A stretch of DNA of 64,000 bases from Spirometra erinaceieuropaei (Eukaryota > Platyhelminthes > Cestoda > Diphyllobothriidea > Diphyllobothriidae): NCBI GenBank assembly GCA_902702965.1, contig CACRXP010000729.1, positions 8,549 through 72,548 of the forward strand, in the 5' to 3' direction. Position numbers and translations under genes: made by a program. Below are positions 49,901-59,809 of the stretch, one piece after another (positions within the stretch are counted from its first letter, which is position 1; every line of letters starts with the position of its first letter). Under the pieces are notes generated by a model that saw nothing but the letters and a program-made list of their open reading frames with translations, did not search any database and was not told where the DNA came from.

Positions 49901-52900
49901 GTTAGGTGCGGAGGGAGGGAGGATCGACGGCAAACTCGTGATGTAAGACCTGAGAAATTCTAAGTCGACAGTCCGGAGAGATCTGAATCCGAAGTGCATT
50001 TAATCCTGTTCAACTTTTTAATTCATATTGATGGACAGCGAACGAGTGTTTCCCTCAGGTTTAAAACTTCATAAGTCAATCCTGCTGCAATTCGGTGACA
50101 GCAAAAATATGTAATGGGTGTGGTGCGTAAAATACACTTGTATAGTTTGAACGTAAAGGACAACCAGTGCTACGGGACACGCGGGAGGGCTTTCGGGTGG
50201 CTATTGTCCTTACTCCAAAGTGCCAGAATCAAACGCCGAAAATGTCGCCGCGGAAGCTTTTTACTTAGGCCGAACTATCCTTATCTGAGCAACCTCCCTT
50301 ATACAGGGCTACAGGAGCAAAATGACTTAGACTAGGACTCTAGTACCTCCTGAGGCAATTCTTTGCCGCAGAAACAGTTCCCTCAGTCTTGTGAACGTGA
50401 TGAATTGGTGCGTAATCAAACTGAGGATTGCATCCACTAAAGACTGTGGCGAGATGCTACTCCATTGCAATATCTTCATGTAACGAAAGGAAGATGTTGA
50501 AGGCAAAACAAGATTTTGAGTAACGTCTGAACCTCAAAATCAGTCTATGGCTTCGTGTTTTGTGTTGCCTGCTGAAATATTGCCGCAACAGAACGAAAGG
50601 CGACACACTGGCAGGCTTGAGAAAGTGGCGAGTTGTAAACACACGAACACGGACAGAGAAGAATGGTACAAGGGGGTGACTTTACATTAGGTCTTGCAAA
50701 TGTGTAAGCCTATATGTTCCCGGGGCGAGAAACCATTCCGTATGTACCTAAATAACCTCGTTAGGCCTTACACGCGTCAAGATATGATCATCCATTCCCG
50801 TTGCTTTCTACAATACAGACGGGCCTGGACGAACAAGGTATGGCATGGAATTCTGAAAGCAGAGTTCCTGAGGTTATGACTAAGGTAGGTGGTCGAGTAC
50901 TACTAGACGACCCAACAAGGCCAATGGCTTCCAAGTCTATAACAGTATGCCAATACTATACCTTCAGTAGCCAGTCGTGCCCAATTTCATCCTCCTGATA
51001 GGGTTGAGTGCCGTCACATACACAAAACCCCACAGACGCACGAGCACTGGTCGATCCATCGCAGGAGGCCTTACCTTTGACACCAATTACGGCATGTCTC
51101 CACAACACTCCAACCGACACTTTACTTAAAAGCTGGTCGCAGTTCGACAAAATTGCCTCTGAATCCGGCAGTAGTTTGGGCAAGAAATAACCATTCTCGA
51201 GCTATTAACCACTGGCAAATCGAACCAGTGCGCGTGGACCAATGCCCTTCGGTAGCCCAAAAGTTCGATTCAGCCACGACTTGCCGGAGGGCGGTGGTGT
51301 TGGGCGGCCTGATGGAGGTATGGTTCCCCGCATGACCTGGACATCTCCGTCCACCCCCTCAGCACATCGGCTGGACCTTTCGAGATTAATTCTCATGACG
51401 AAATGTGAAGACTTACAGAATGGCCGGCGAAATCCGCCACGTAGTGCATCTAATGCTAGTAACACTAGTAACTAATTCGCCGGACTGATGTCCAGTCATG
51501 CCCAAACATTACCGATGCATGATCCGGGACTGCTTGCTCGTCAGATTAGAGTACCTATTTCGCAGCCAACCCTTGCTAAGGATTGTTCTACCACCTGTGG
51601 ACGCACCGGATTGCCCACACCCAAACTAAAGAGCAAGCCTCATCTTCCCGGACTTTCCTCTGTCACCGGTTGCACGCTGGTGAAAACACACGCTAGCATA
51701 CACGGCTCAGCCTCGCCATAACTTTCTGCTTGCTAAGACTACAACATTCTCCTCATGTACAAAAGAAAAGTCTCTCTAGGAGACTATTTGTTGATGCTCT
51801 GTGGCTGTCGTACATCGAGCAACAGGGGACGTGTCTTGAGAGAAAAAGTTGACATGAAGATTAAAAACGCTGAGATCGGCTGTCATCAAACAGGGACAGA
51901 GAGGACAAATGCGCAACTACTGGCTAAAGTATCTAGTTCCCAACTGCGTCACGGGGATAACCCATAACTTACACCCGCCTCGGGCGACCGGCAGTAGTCG
52001 CACTACCCCGTTTGAGGCACTCAGAAAACCGGCCACACCGACAATAATTAATACTGTATTTATGTAATACTCAGAACCAAGGGCTAGAGATGGTTGCATT
52101 TAATATGAATTAGTTTTGGCTAGCAGCAATGTTGCTTTGGCCAACTCCACTGTGCACGGCACAAGGCGTGCATATCTATGAGGAATCAGGTGATGCGCGT
52201 AAGGTCCCCAGACCCGCCCGCTTTATGGGAGGCGCTAGTCCCTGAAGTGGTAGGGAAGTTTTATTGAATGGCGGGCAAAATTCGTTCTATTTCCTATCAA
52301 CTGTGGACTAAATGGACAGTATACTGATAGGTTAGCGGACAGACCGTCTTCCGAGGGCTCCTTATGTCCCAGACGCTTGCAAAATGTCTGCCAGCTAAAA
52401 CCCTCACGGTTGAAGCGGTTAGGTAATGTAATGTGCACAATGTTCTGTAGAAGCCATCATTCAAAAACGGACAACGGTTTGTCATTATCGGACAGAACCG
52501 AGATTCCAGGTGGACAATAGAAGTAAATTAGGGCAGATTAGGCATACAGCCGTTCGGTCAGTCAAACATCGATGCCGAAGCTGAGGCAGGTTGACAGTGG
52601 TCGCTTAAAGCGTCTTTATCGAATCTCAAATTATGAAAGACCACGGAAATTGGGTGCCAATGAATATGAACAAGTAATACGCTGCGCGCACTGCCTAAGA
52701 ATAAATAATCGGGGATTATAAGCCTAGTACTTGTGATTCTCAAAAGAAAAGGAGGCGTTCACCGGGAGAGGTGTATTGGAGGTCTGACGTTTAGAGTAGT
52801 TGTTTCGTCCACCAATCTTCAGGGACTGGGAAGTCATGCGCACAGCTCTCCTTATATGGCGCACTTTCTTTGATGTGTGGCCCGCCAATGGTCCCTGTGT

Positions 52901-55900
52901 GGCTGCATCCGACCCGCATGTCACCGTGACCTGAATCGCCCCTGCCCTCGTCGGCCGCGATGATAGTTGACGGGCCTGATTGTCTCGCGCCGTGACTGTC
53001 CCTGTTCAGAAGGTTCGAAACGTCAGACCTCCAATACACCTGTCCCGGTGAACGCCTCCTTTTCTCCTGATTAACCATCTGGGAATCGCATTTTCACTAC
53101 TATCGACTGGTGATGCCATTTAACAGTTCAACTGAACGAAATAGGTAGGAGCAGCAAAACTGAGGAAGATAGATACCCAGTTGTGCATGAGATGCTAAGG
53201 TGCTGAGGATTTTCCCGAAGTAGCAACCTGTAGTATTTACAGGAAAGTATGACTTACTGGAAGCTCAATATTTTGTAAGAGGAAACACAACAGCACCAAG
53301 TAGAACGGCCTGAGTATAGGCGGCCAGCAATCAAGAATTTAGCAGAGAAAAAAGAAACGTCTGCTTACTTGCGACACGAAGGTTGGAGTTGGTAGCAGCG
53401 GCCTAAAGAACTAAGAACTCACCTGGGAATAACGCAGATTGGTAGTGGTATATGCATTGTATATGCCGCGAGAGAGGGCCTCCGCGTCATCACCATCTGT
53501 CCACACATACTGGCCCTTCTTGCCCATAACGATTGCAGTGCCAGTATCCTGGCAGCTGGGCAAGATCATGCCAGCTGCAATGTTGGCGTTTTTCAGCAAT
53601 TCCAAAGCGACGAACTTGTCATTACTTGATGCTTCTGGGTCTTTCAAGATATTCGCAAGTGACTGAAAACAAATAGTTTGTAAGACATGATCATGCCTGC
53701 AAATGAGCTGGGCGAAGGAGGTGAGCAACGTCGACCATCGCTTGTTGGGCAAGTAATGTGAGGCCCTTGCCTTCAACGTGCAGGACCCGCTTGCCACCAA
53801 TATTCTTGACGTTAACAAAGTCACCTGCGATAGGAAAACAAAATACGGATCTAGACAGTTTAAAAGGAAAAGGAGGACGCGAGAATTCAAAAAGTACTGC
53901 GGTCGGCATGTGATGTCATAGTCCAAACGTCCATGAATTTAGATTGCATAGATATGACTAATTAGTCGAGCTTGGATGCGATTATTCCCAATATGAATGT
54001 ACTGTGGGTACAAAACCCCATTAGGTGTGGTAACTTCCTCTATGCCAGTTGAGGATAAGTGAACTGAAGTGTGAGCATTTGTGTTTTTCTGTTCTTTCTT
54101 GTTGGAGTTGCCATACGTTATGCTCTAACCAGTCTTCGAAATGCAAATTAAGAATGTTCACGTTTATCATAGGGACAAACGGCGGACAAAAGTTGGAGTT
54201 TACAAGCACAACGTAGTCTATTTATAAAACGACGACTTTCCCCGTTCAGTAGAAAACGACCAGAGTTAGAATTCGCCTACTTTTGGTCTGCAATATTGGC
54301 CATATTCCAAAATTATCAACTCCCCCATATACTTCATTTGCAAGTGCTTTTTAACGAAAACTTTCTGACTATGGGCTCATCGAAGGCCGATCGCCGGGTA
54401 AATCCGTCCGTACTGCATTCTTCGAGTGGTAAACGATTGCTCAGAATATCTGGTGGGAGGTTTTCAGCGAGACAGATGAGTATGTAAGTTCAAGTCTTCG
54501 TGGGGCCCAAAATATTGGCCGTCTCTGCGTTAGCTTAGCATTCTTAGGAGAATGTTGACACGAGCGTAGTGGAAGCTTTTCGGGTTGTTTATTTCCGTCG
54601 GACCTCTAGTTTCTCCGAAACAGTGTACGAGTAGTTTGGATGTAAATGGGATTTACTAAATGCCTCAGACTTTAAATGACAGTAAAAACAGGGTTTATAT
54701 TGCATAGCATAATGGGTTTTTCGGACGATGGGCAGTGAAACGGCCTCTTCAGTCCATTTTCTTTGCTCCCCCTTGGTGGTTGCCTGAAAACTGGGGAAAC
54801 TACTACGAAAGCCAGTGATCTCTGAAACAGACTGCTAAGCGTTTGAGTAGGATCGATGATGGAGGTGCACCGAGGAGGCAAACTTAAATATCTGCATCCT
54901 CGCAAGAATAGAGATTGCCAATGTCCCTAGGCAGTGATGATAGCAGACTGTACGAGTGTCATAGGCGTGTATTGGTGAACAGGTGCATCGGCATTGATGG
55001 AACTATGGTATGTGCCAATAACGTATTCCCTGATGGCAGTATCTGTACAATGCAGCCAGTTCTAATAAGCCAACCTGAGCACGTCGAATAGCAAAGGAAA
55101 TTTTCTATGTTGAAAATGTTCACAGCGGACATCGGCACTACACCCAGCCGTCTTTCTTGGGTGGACAGAGATATTACCGAGATTTTGTCCCAACGTGTGT
55201 GAAGTCTCGTCTAAGACTAATTCGACGCATTACGCTCGGAGGATGGGCTTCATGCGACGGTGGTTAAGCAACTCTAGTTTTTCTAATCTTTCACGCGCGA
55301 AGCCTAGCACTAACAACCGCGAAGGACTGACCGAACGGATGCCCCGTACATGTGAATATTTGTGGCGATGGAGATGGTCGCGTCGAGTCCATAGACAATT
55401 TCCCAAGGATTATGAGGAAAACCAGGAGCAGCAGCAGTTTGGAAGACAATATCGTGTTTACTGTGTATTCGGTAGCGTCTTTGGCCTGAAATAGTTGAAA
55501 CTATCCACTTCTCCAAGCTGACAGCCCTAAATTCCGAGGAGTGCCTTCTTCTAATCAGGGATTCAAGTCAAAAACAGGTTGGTCTTTCTAGCGTCTATGG
55601 ATAAACCGATCGACTTAGCTACCTCATCCACCCGCGATACAGCGGACTGCGGGTGACAAAAGTTTGAGGCTAGCAGGGCGATGGCATTAGTGTAATTAAG
55701 ATCAATCAGTCGGCGCCCAGGCGCAAATTCAAACCGGCAGGGTCTTTGTGAGAACCCATTCAATGGCGCAGTTGGATTGAATGGACTATAGGATACAACT
55801 TTGTCGAACGCCAAACGAATTTTTATAAAGCAGAACTGGCACAGAGGCCGCCCAGGCACAGTCCCTTTAGTCTCATTTAGGCAGAACTTGCGAATCCTGC

Positions 55901-56802
55901 AAACGCACGCCCTGTACGAAGAGGTCTGCGGACACTGCCAGGAGGGAGTGGTTATGGTTGTGGGACAAAGTCGCATAGTCACACAGTTTACATCCCTTTG
56001 TCCTGTAAGATCTTACGAAAGGTCCACACAACGCGATCAACGCCAGAAGCCCGAGATGGACTCCGGAAGATGGACGAAGGCTTCAGTCACTCTACCCTGG
56101 GCAGTGTTATCACAGGTGCGCTGTTGATTTGATGCCGGACCTCGAGCTTAGGATGTTAACCGCGAGCGGAGTAATCCACGACCGGCAGACAAGCAAACAA
56201 GTGGCGTTCTATAGGAAGCCACTAGACGACCGCGGATAGTCCTCATAGACCGTCTATGACTACTGTTAGGAACAGGTGATTTATCTCACATTTAGTTCCA
56301 CCGAGGTTGCAATGGGTGCAAAAAAGTAGTCGGAGTTAGACTTGGACAGGGCACTTTATGTACGCGGTTCCGAGGTCGAAGTTTACATACTGTTCTTACC
56401 GTTTAAGGCTTAAGTCGACTTTTCAATAGCGGGTCGCTATCAAGTGTGGTCGAAATCGACACCCAGTCGACATGGCTGTCCCGGCATTATTTGCTAATGG
56501 CAATCAACTAATACCGTACACCTTATTGCACGTGCAAGTGCGCAATGCTGAAAATAAAAGCTTTCGTCAGAAATAAATTTGCGAATACCACACGAAAGTT
56601 ATTATGAATAAGAGGTTCAATTACCAGAAATCTTCCTGAAGGGCGTTGTGGCATATGGGGGTTTTTCAAAGGCCAGTATATCTTGATACACGAAAGACTT
56701 CGGAGCTTGAGTTGCAAGCGTGCGGACGCAACGCTGAGATGAGATTGCAAATGTAAAAGTTGGTCTACGAAATGAACGAAAAAGGGATGCAAACCGAAAC
56801 AT
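40773..56802 (-). CDS. Fumarate hydratase, class I (4Fe-4S), mitochondrial; nine exons
   Basis: Complete gene of about 574 residues on the minus strand. Exons in transcript order: 56802-56625, 53824-53697, 53662-53423, 45505-45299, 45257-45131, 44277-44087, 41573-41340, 41267-41064, 40988-40773. All phases agree across the junctions. The enzyme hydrates fumarate to malate reversibly; it belongs to the bacterial/protozoan FumA-type class I family, unrelated to human class II fumarase. Family motifs appear in order: [49 protein letters not shown] and LAKGNRS. The Cys in each of the first three fits the three ligands of a labile 4Fe-4S cluster. The N-terminus is Arg/Ser/Phe-rich with no acidic residue for about 40 residues, as in a mitochondrial presequence. 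An in-frame TAG at 56814-56812 lies four codons before the ATG, which supports the start. The two largest introns, together about 10.7 kb, hold transposable elements. Confidence 0.95.
41064..41267 (-). CDS. Fumarase exon 8: substrate-binding C-terminal motifs
   Basis: Sixty-eight codons, phase 0/0. It encodes [36 protein letters not shown] and [15 protein letters not shown]. These blocks carry Arg, Thr and Lys residues placed in the active site of class I fumarases of known structure. The acceptor is ctataaag, an AAG rather than CAG/TAG. Confidence 0.92.
41340..41573 (-). CDS. Fumarase exon 7: hinge to C-terminal domain
   Basis: Seventy-eight codons with no internal methionine near the start. 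It encodes [19 protein letters not shown], then [16 protein letters not shown] and [18 protein letters not shown], the family's C-terminal catalytic signature. Phase 0/0, acceptor tttctgtcag, donor gtcagt. Confidence 0.92.
41574..44086. other. Fumarase intron 6
   Basis: Non-coding on both strands as far as I can see. Near 43545-43650 it carries the short repeat also found at 35640-35800. A 163-codon plus frame at 42289 shows no motif and is treated as chance. Confidence 0.45.
44087..44277 (-). CDS. Fumarase exon 6: third Fe-S cysteine motif
   Basis: Starts [16 protein letters not shown] after a ctcccacag acceptor and runs through [16 protein letters not shown] to [20 protein letters not shown]. 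The Cys in ASCPVG fits the third iron-sulphur ligand. Donor is gttagt, phase 0. Confidence 0.93.
44278..45130. other. Fumarase intron 5
   Basis: No exon required by the protein alignment is missing here. No named repeat. Confidence 0.5.
45131..45257 (-). CDS. Fumarase exon 5: second Fe-S cysteine motif
   Basis: Separated from exon 4 by an intron of only 41 nt. It encodes [20 protein letters not shown], where the Cys in ACPPYH is the second presumed cluster ligand, then [14 protein letters not shown]. It ends in phase 1 with a gtatct donor. Confidence 0.93.
45299..45505 (-). CDS. Fumarase exon 4
   Basis: Sixty-nine codons, phase 0/0 (acceptor cttttctag, donor gtaaga). It encodes [20 protein letters not shown] and the [16 protein letters not shown] motif typical of class I fumarases, and ends in KFISEKLL. 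Confidence 0.93.
45506..46534. other. 3' end of fumarase intron 3, before the fold-back element
   Basis: No exon or repeat recognised. Confidence 0.4.
46537..48448. mobile_element. Long fold-back transposon (1.9 kb), copy 4
   Basis: Starts TA-CAGTCAATGACCGATCTC and ends with the complement of CAGCCAGTGGCCAGTCTCGT followed by TA. The arms (about 46537-46750 and 48220-48448) match the family, including AGGATGTTGGCTTTTGAATG. The interior is twice as long as in the 996-bp copy and unlike it. It has open frames up to 89 codons but no recognisable transposase catalytic motif. It lies in fumarase intron 3. Confidence 0.78.
48449..52745. other. Middle of fumarase intron 3
   Basis: About 4.3 kb with scattered open frames (for example 49002-49442 plus) that show no motif and no splice structure. 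No further repeat family recognised. Confidence 0.4.
52746..53064. mobile_element. 319-bp element with 45-bp near-perfect inverted ends
   Basis: Left end GAAAAGGAGGCGTTCACCGG onward to GGTCTGACGTTT pairs with the right end (about 53020-53064), with one mismatch. No clear target-site duplication. The minus strand has a 95-codon open frame inside. Near the right arm, plus-strand GAAACGTCAG followed by CTNNANTNNACCTG resembles the sequence after the ribozyme-like motif at 35290, hinting at a Penelope-related origin. Confidence 0.75.
53423..53662 (-). CDS. Fumarase exon 3: first Fe-S cysteine motif
   Basis: Eighty codons, phase 0 at both ends (tttttcag-type acceptor, gtgagt donor). It encodes ILKDPEAS, the SCQDTGTA motif with the first presumed cluster cysteine, the MGKKGQ loop, and ends at LRYSQ. 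Exon 4 continues exactly with VAPLDMF as in the family. Confidence 0.93.
53663..53696 (-). other. 34-nt GC-AG intron in the fumarase gene
   Basis: The donor is GCATGA, not GT, and the acceptor ttttcag follows only 34 nt later. It is required because a TGA lies one codon into the intron and because the protein on both sides matches the family without a gap. Confidence 0.85.
53697..53824 (-). CDS. Fumarase exon 2
   Basis: Begins after a tatcgcag acceptor and encodes the GDFVNV to LLRPAHLQ segment, including the family's RPAHLQ motif. It ends in CAG followed by GCATGA rather than GT. Reading on meets a TGA one codon later, so the GC donor must be used to join exon 3 in frame. Confidence 0.88.
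53825..56624. other. Fumarase intron 1
   Basis: 2.8 kb between the presequence exon and exon 2. It holds a same-strand RT fragment (55563-55985); otherwise nothing recognised. Confidence 0.5.
55563..55985 (-). pseudogene. LINE reverse-transcriptase fragment, copy 3
   Basis: A 139-codon minus frame ends in [20 protein letters not shown], then [19 protein letters not shown]. This aligns with the catalytic block of the LINEs at 14798 and 36030 (L.DL.Y.DDIALLAS...VNEVAKS.GLS...KT). Here the YADD aspartates are replaced (YTNA), so the fragment cannot be active. Confidence 0.75.
56625..56802 (-). CDS. Fumarase exon 1: start codon and mitochondrial presequence
   Basis: ATG at 56802, preceded in frame by a TAG, so this is the likely start. 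The first 30 or so residues begin [16 protein letters not shown] and are rich in Arg, Phe and Ser without acidic residues. The mature part starts near LATQAPKSF. The exon ends in phase 1 with a gtaatt donor, in the Lys-Ile-Ser-Gly stretch that leads into the catalytic region. Confidence 0.9.
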
Positions 56803-57720
56803 GGCCTCCGCCTAGAATCCTGACGCCACAGTCGGGATGATCAACCGCGACAGCAAAATGCGGGTGGAATGAAAGTTGTTTGAATGTGCCGACGACTTTC
56901 ACTTCACTTTAGCATATATCCATGATGGGATTGGTATGAACTGGTGTCAGTGGTATTGTTGGTGTACGTTCCCCTTCTCTAGAAAACACCGACACATCAT
57001 CACAAGAGGTCTGTCAGTCTTATTCTCTAGCGCCAGTTCTGGGTCACACGTCCCTTTCCCATGTCTGACAATGAGGACATCTTCCCCACCGGCCATCCCG
57101 TTAAATTGTGGTAATCCGCACCAACGAACGGATCATCTTTGCACGCAACATTTATTCCTATTGGCATCGTCGTGTGCTTTGACATTCGTCGTGCAGTTAT
57201 CCGCTGTTAACGTAATTTTCGTAATCAAGGGATCTTTTATTTTACCCTTATGAATCTGCATTTTAACATGTTGAATGCCATATTTGGCACTCGCACGCAC
57301 TCCGTGTTAAGATTGGAGACACCTGACCGAGTAGGCTGTGTTCACTCCACAAAATTCACCGCTGTCACGAATGGGTGCGGACCCTCCTTACGATATAAGC
57401 CAGGTTAACAGAATTGGCATGGAAAGGAGGATTTTCTAAGGCTCAAAATGTCTCATGCCTTAACCGCGAAAAATCGGTCCGATTCAAGCGCAAAACAGAC
57501 AGGGAAAACGTATAGGGAATGTTAAGGGACCCACTGATGAGCAAAACTCCTCGCAGCTGTGCCACGCAGGGGCAGAATATCGGCGAAACACGCGTGTATG
57601 AGCTTTTAGCTAGTACATGTGCTGCTAGCATGGTGACCTCTAACCCTAAAACAACTGCAAATTGGCCAGTATGGATTACTTAGACAGAACCCATAGAGAG
57701 AGCCCAGAAGAAGTTATGGC
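56803..57720. other. Upstream flank of fumarase (promoter region expected)
   Basis: It begins immediately before the fumarase ATG on the minus strand. No TATA box or other element can be assigned with confidence. Confidence 0.3.
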
Positions 57721-57724
57721 GTAA

Positions 57725-57960
57725 GGTGGTACATTTGAAATACAGGGGGCCGCAAAAGTTGAAAGTATCAACTCTGCCAGCAGCAGCCCCGCCGAACCCT
57801 CTAAAACCCTGCGGGTCTTCAGGTGGCGATAAGGGGCTACACCGGGGCGGAGTGCTGGGCTGTCGTTGGGTTTTCGACGCCGCAGCCCCGTATCGGCCCC
57901 TCATGCGAGAAAAATACGCAGCGGGACGCCTCCTTCCCGCCTTTCCCGCCCTATTTGGAG
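57725..57960. other. GC-rich block about 1 kb upstream of fumarase
   Basis: Markedly richer in G and C than its surroundings, with many CpG and CCCGCC/GGGGC runs. Both strands are open for about 100 codons, which is expected in GC-rich DNA. It could be a regulatory island or an unrelated insertion; the sequence does not decide. Confidence 0.4.
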
Positions 57961-58037
57961 ATAACGACTTTATTGCCCTAGGGTTCATTATAATGTCCTA
58001 CGCATGGTACATAGTAGTCCGGCGTCCTCTCATGTGA

Positions 58038-58507
58038 CCCAAACATATGAAGACGTCCTAGTGCATCCGCGCCCAACGCTTTCCATAACGGTATCGGACA
58101 ATGAACGCAATTATATGAGAAGTAGTTTTTTTGCTAACAAACGAAGTAGTAGAAATAAAAAGAAAGTGCACACAATCGCAGAAATTATCAGCCAATGCGT
58201 ATAAAAGGGCTCGTTGTCTACGGCAGATCCCGAAAAAAAGAGACGGCAATAAATGAAGTGCTAAAACGATAAATAAAAGCAAAGAGAGTTTAATTAGACT
58301 GCTGAACGGGAATGGTAAGCAATAAAATAGCGTTCGATTTGAAATACGCAATAAATAAGCGTGTTCACGTGTTCGATTGTGGCAATAGTTCGCCATTATA
58401 ATTTTGTCGCCGCAAGCTTTCTGTAATAAAAAGTAAACCCTCAGTTAAAAAACTTCCACTTTTACCATAGTATAAATTTAAGAAGCAGCATGCACACAAA
58501 GTCGGGA
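58038..58507. other. AT-rich intergenic stretch, nothing recognised
   Basis: No exon or named repeat seen. Confidence 0.35.
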
Positions 58508-58692
58508 ATGAGCGCACGCGTTTAGACCGACGAAAATTTTCATTCAGCCAGCGGGTTGTCAGACCGTGGAACTCGCTTCCAAGCGAGATGGTGACGGCTG
58601 ACACAGTTTGTGTGTTTAAAAGAAAACTTGCTCGTCTAGTTTTCGACAGAAATCGGCTTGTACAGCATGACTATGCACAGCCAGTTTTGTAA
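58508..58692 (+). pseudogene. C-terminal fragment of a CR1/jockey-like LINE, copy 1
   Basis: The frame reads FSQRVVRPWNSLPSEMVTA, DTVCVFKRKLARL and ends at a TAA (58690-58692). FxxRVVxxWNxLPxxVVxAxxVxxFKxxLD is the usual end of LINE ORF2 proteins of this type. No upstream reverse transcriptase remains. Confidence 0.7.
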
Positions 58693-58878
58693 AATCTGTC
58701 ATATACAATCTTCCGCACCAATTTACAGTGACCCCATGCACTACCTTATGATTACGATTGAACTGTGACCCAATCACATTTTAAATGCCTGCAGTTTAAT
58801 TTTATTTTTGAGTATAAATCTGCGAAAGCGCTGTACATAAATAGGGTCATCAAGGGCTCTGCCTGTAACCCTTCAATA

Positions 58879-58903
58879 TACATACATACATACATACATA
58901 CAT
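58879..58903. repeat. (CATA)n microsatellite
   Basis: Six tandem CATA units. Confidence 0.9.
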
Positions 58904-59635
58904 TGTTTAAAAACGGCAATTTCATGGTCAACTCTCTGGTTATCAACTGGATGTTACATAAAATACCTAATATGCGGGGGAACTTAAACTACTCAAATAA
59001 TTGCAAGAAATGACGTTAAGAAATGCAACTATGTCTACTTACGTCGCTTAAACCCTTCCTATGGCATTTAAATGTACTTTCTAATCTAGTATTACATCAG
59101 TCGTGAACACGATGTTAATGTTAACATTGACGTATAATTTAAAAATCGGACTAACGGTGCCCTCGGACGCAGATAATGTTGGTAGGAGTTCGGCATCGGT
59201 GGTTCCTTTTGACACCTAAATGTATTCTTATGAACAAAGGGAATATGATTAACTACTTTCCCGATGCTGTCCCGGCGTCTTGATCTGCTGCCAGACGGGG
59301 TTCTTAATCCATGAAACCAATTGATTACACTTCTTCGAGCTAGCTCCTCCGAGCAGTTACTATATACTGTATTTTGCCGAATGGTCTCTGCAATGTTATA
59401 AAGAAGTAGACACACGGCTAAGAATGAGGTACAACGGAGAACCGGAGAACGAGCGCTTTTCTGTAGAACCACCCCAGCAGAAGTTGAGGCACAAGGGCGG
59501 TCCTAACAGAGCACTCAGAAGATGCCGGGCAAACTCCTCCTCAGTGCGGCCCCCACAATAGTAAGCTGAGCCCTTCGGTGAGATGACTATTTCCAACTCC
59601 TCACTACAACTAACCTCCGGGGACATCCCTTCAAG
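58904..59635. other. Nothing recognised
   Basis: Open frames such as 59092-59472 minus have no motif. Confidence 0.35.
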
Positions 59636-59809
59636 CTACGTGTGCCCCGGGGCAGATTGAATGTGAGAAAGTATTTCTTCTCCAACCGTGTCGTCGAACC
59701 GTTGAATAACCTGCCCGAGACGATCGTCATGTCTCAATCTGTGGAGACGTTTAAATGTCGGCTTGACAGGCATATGCTGGAGCAACAAGCAGACTATATG
59801 ACGTTTTAA
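59636..59809 (+). pseudogene. C-terminal fragment of a CR1/jockey-like LINE, copy 2
   Basis: The frame reads RLNVRKYFFSNRVVEPLNNL, PETIVMSQSVETFKCRLDRH and ends with TAA at 59807-59809. It is the same LINE C-terminal signature as 58508-58692, but only distantly similar in DNA. Confidence 0.7.
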
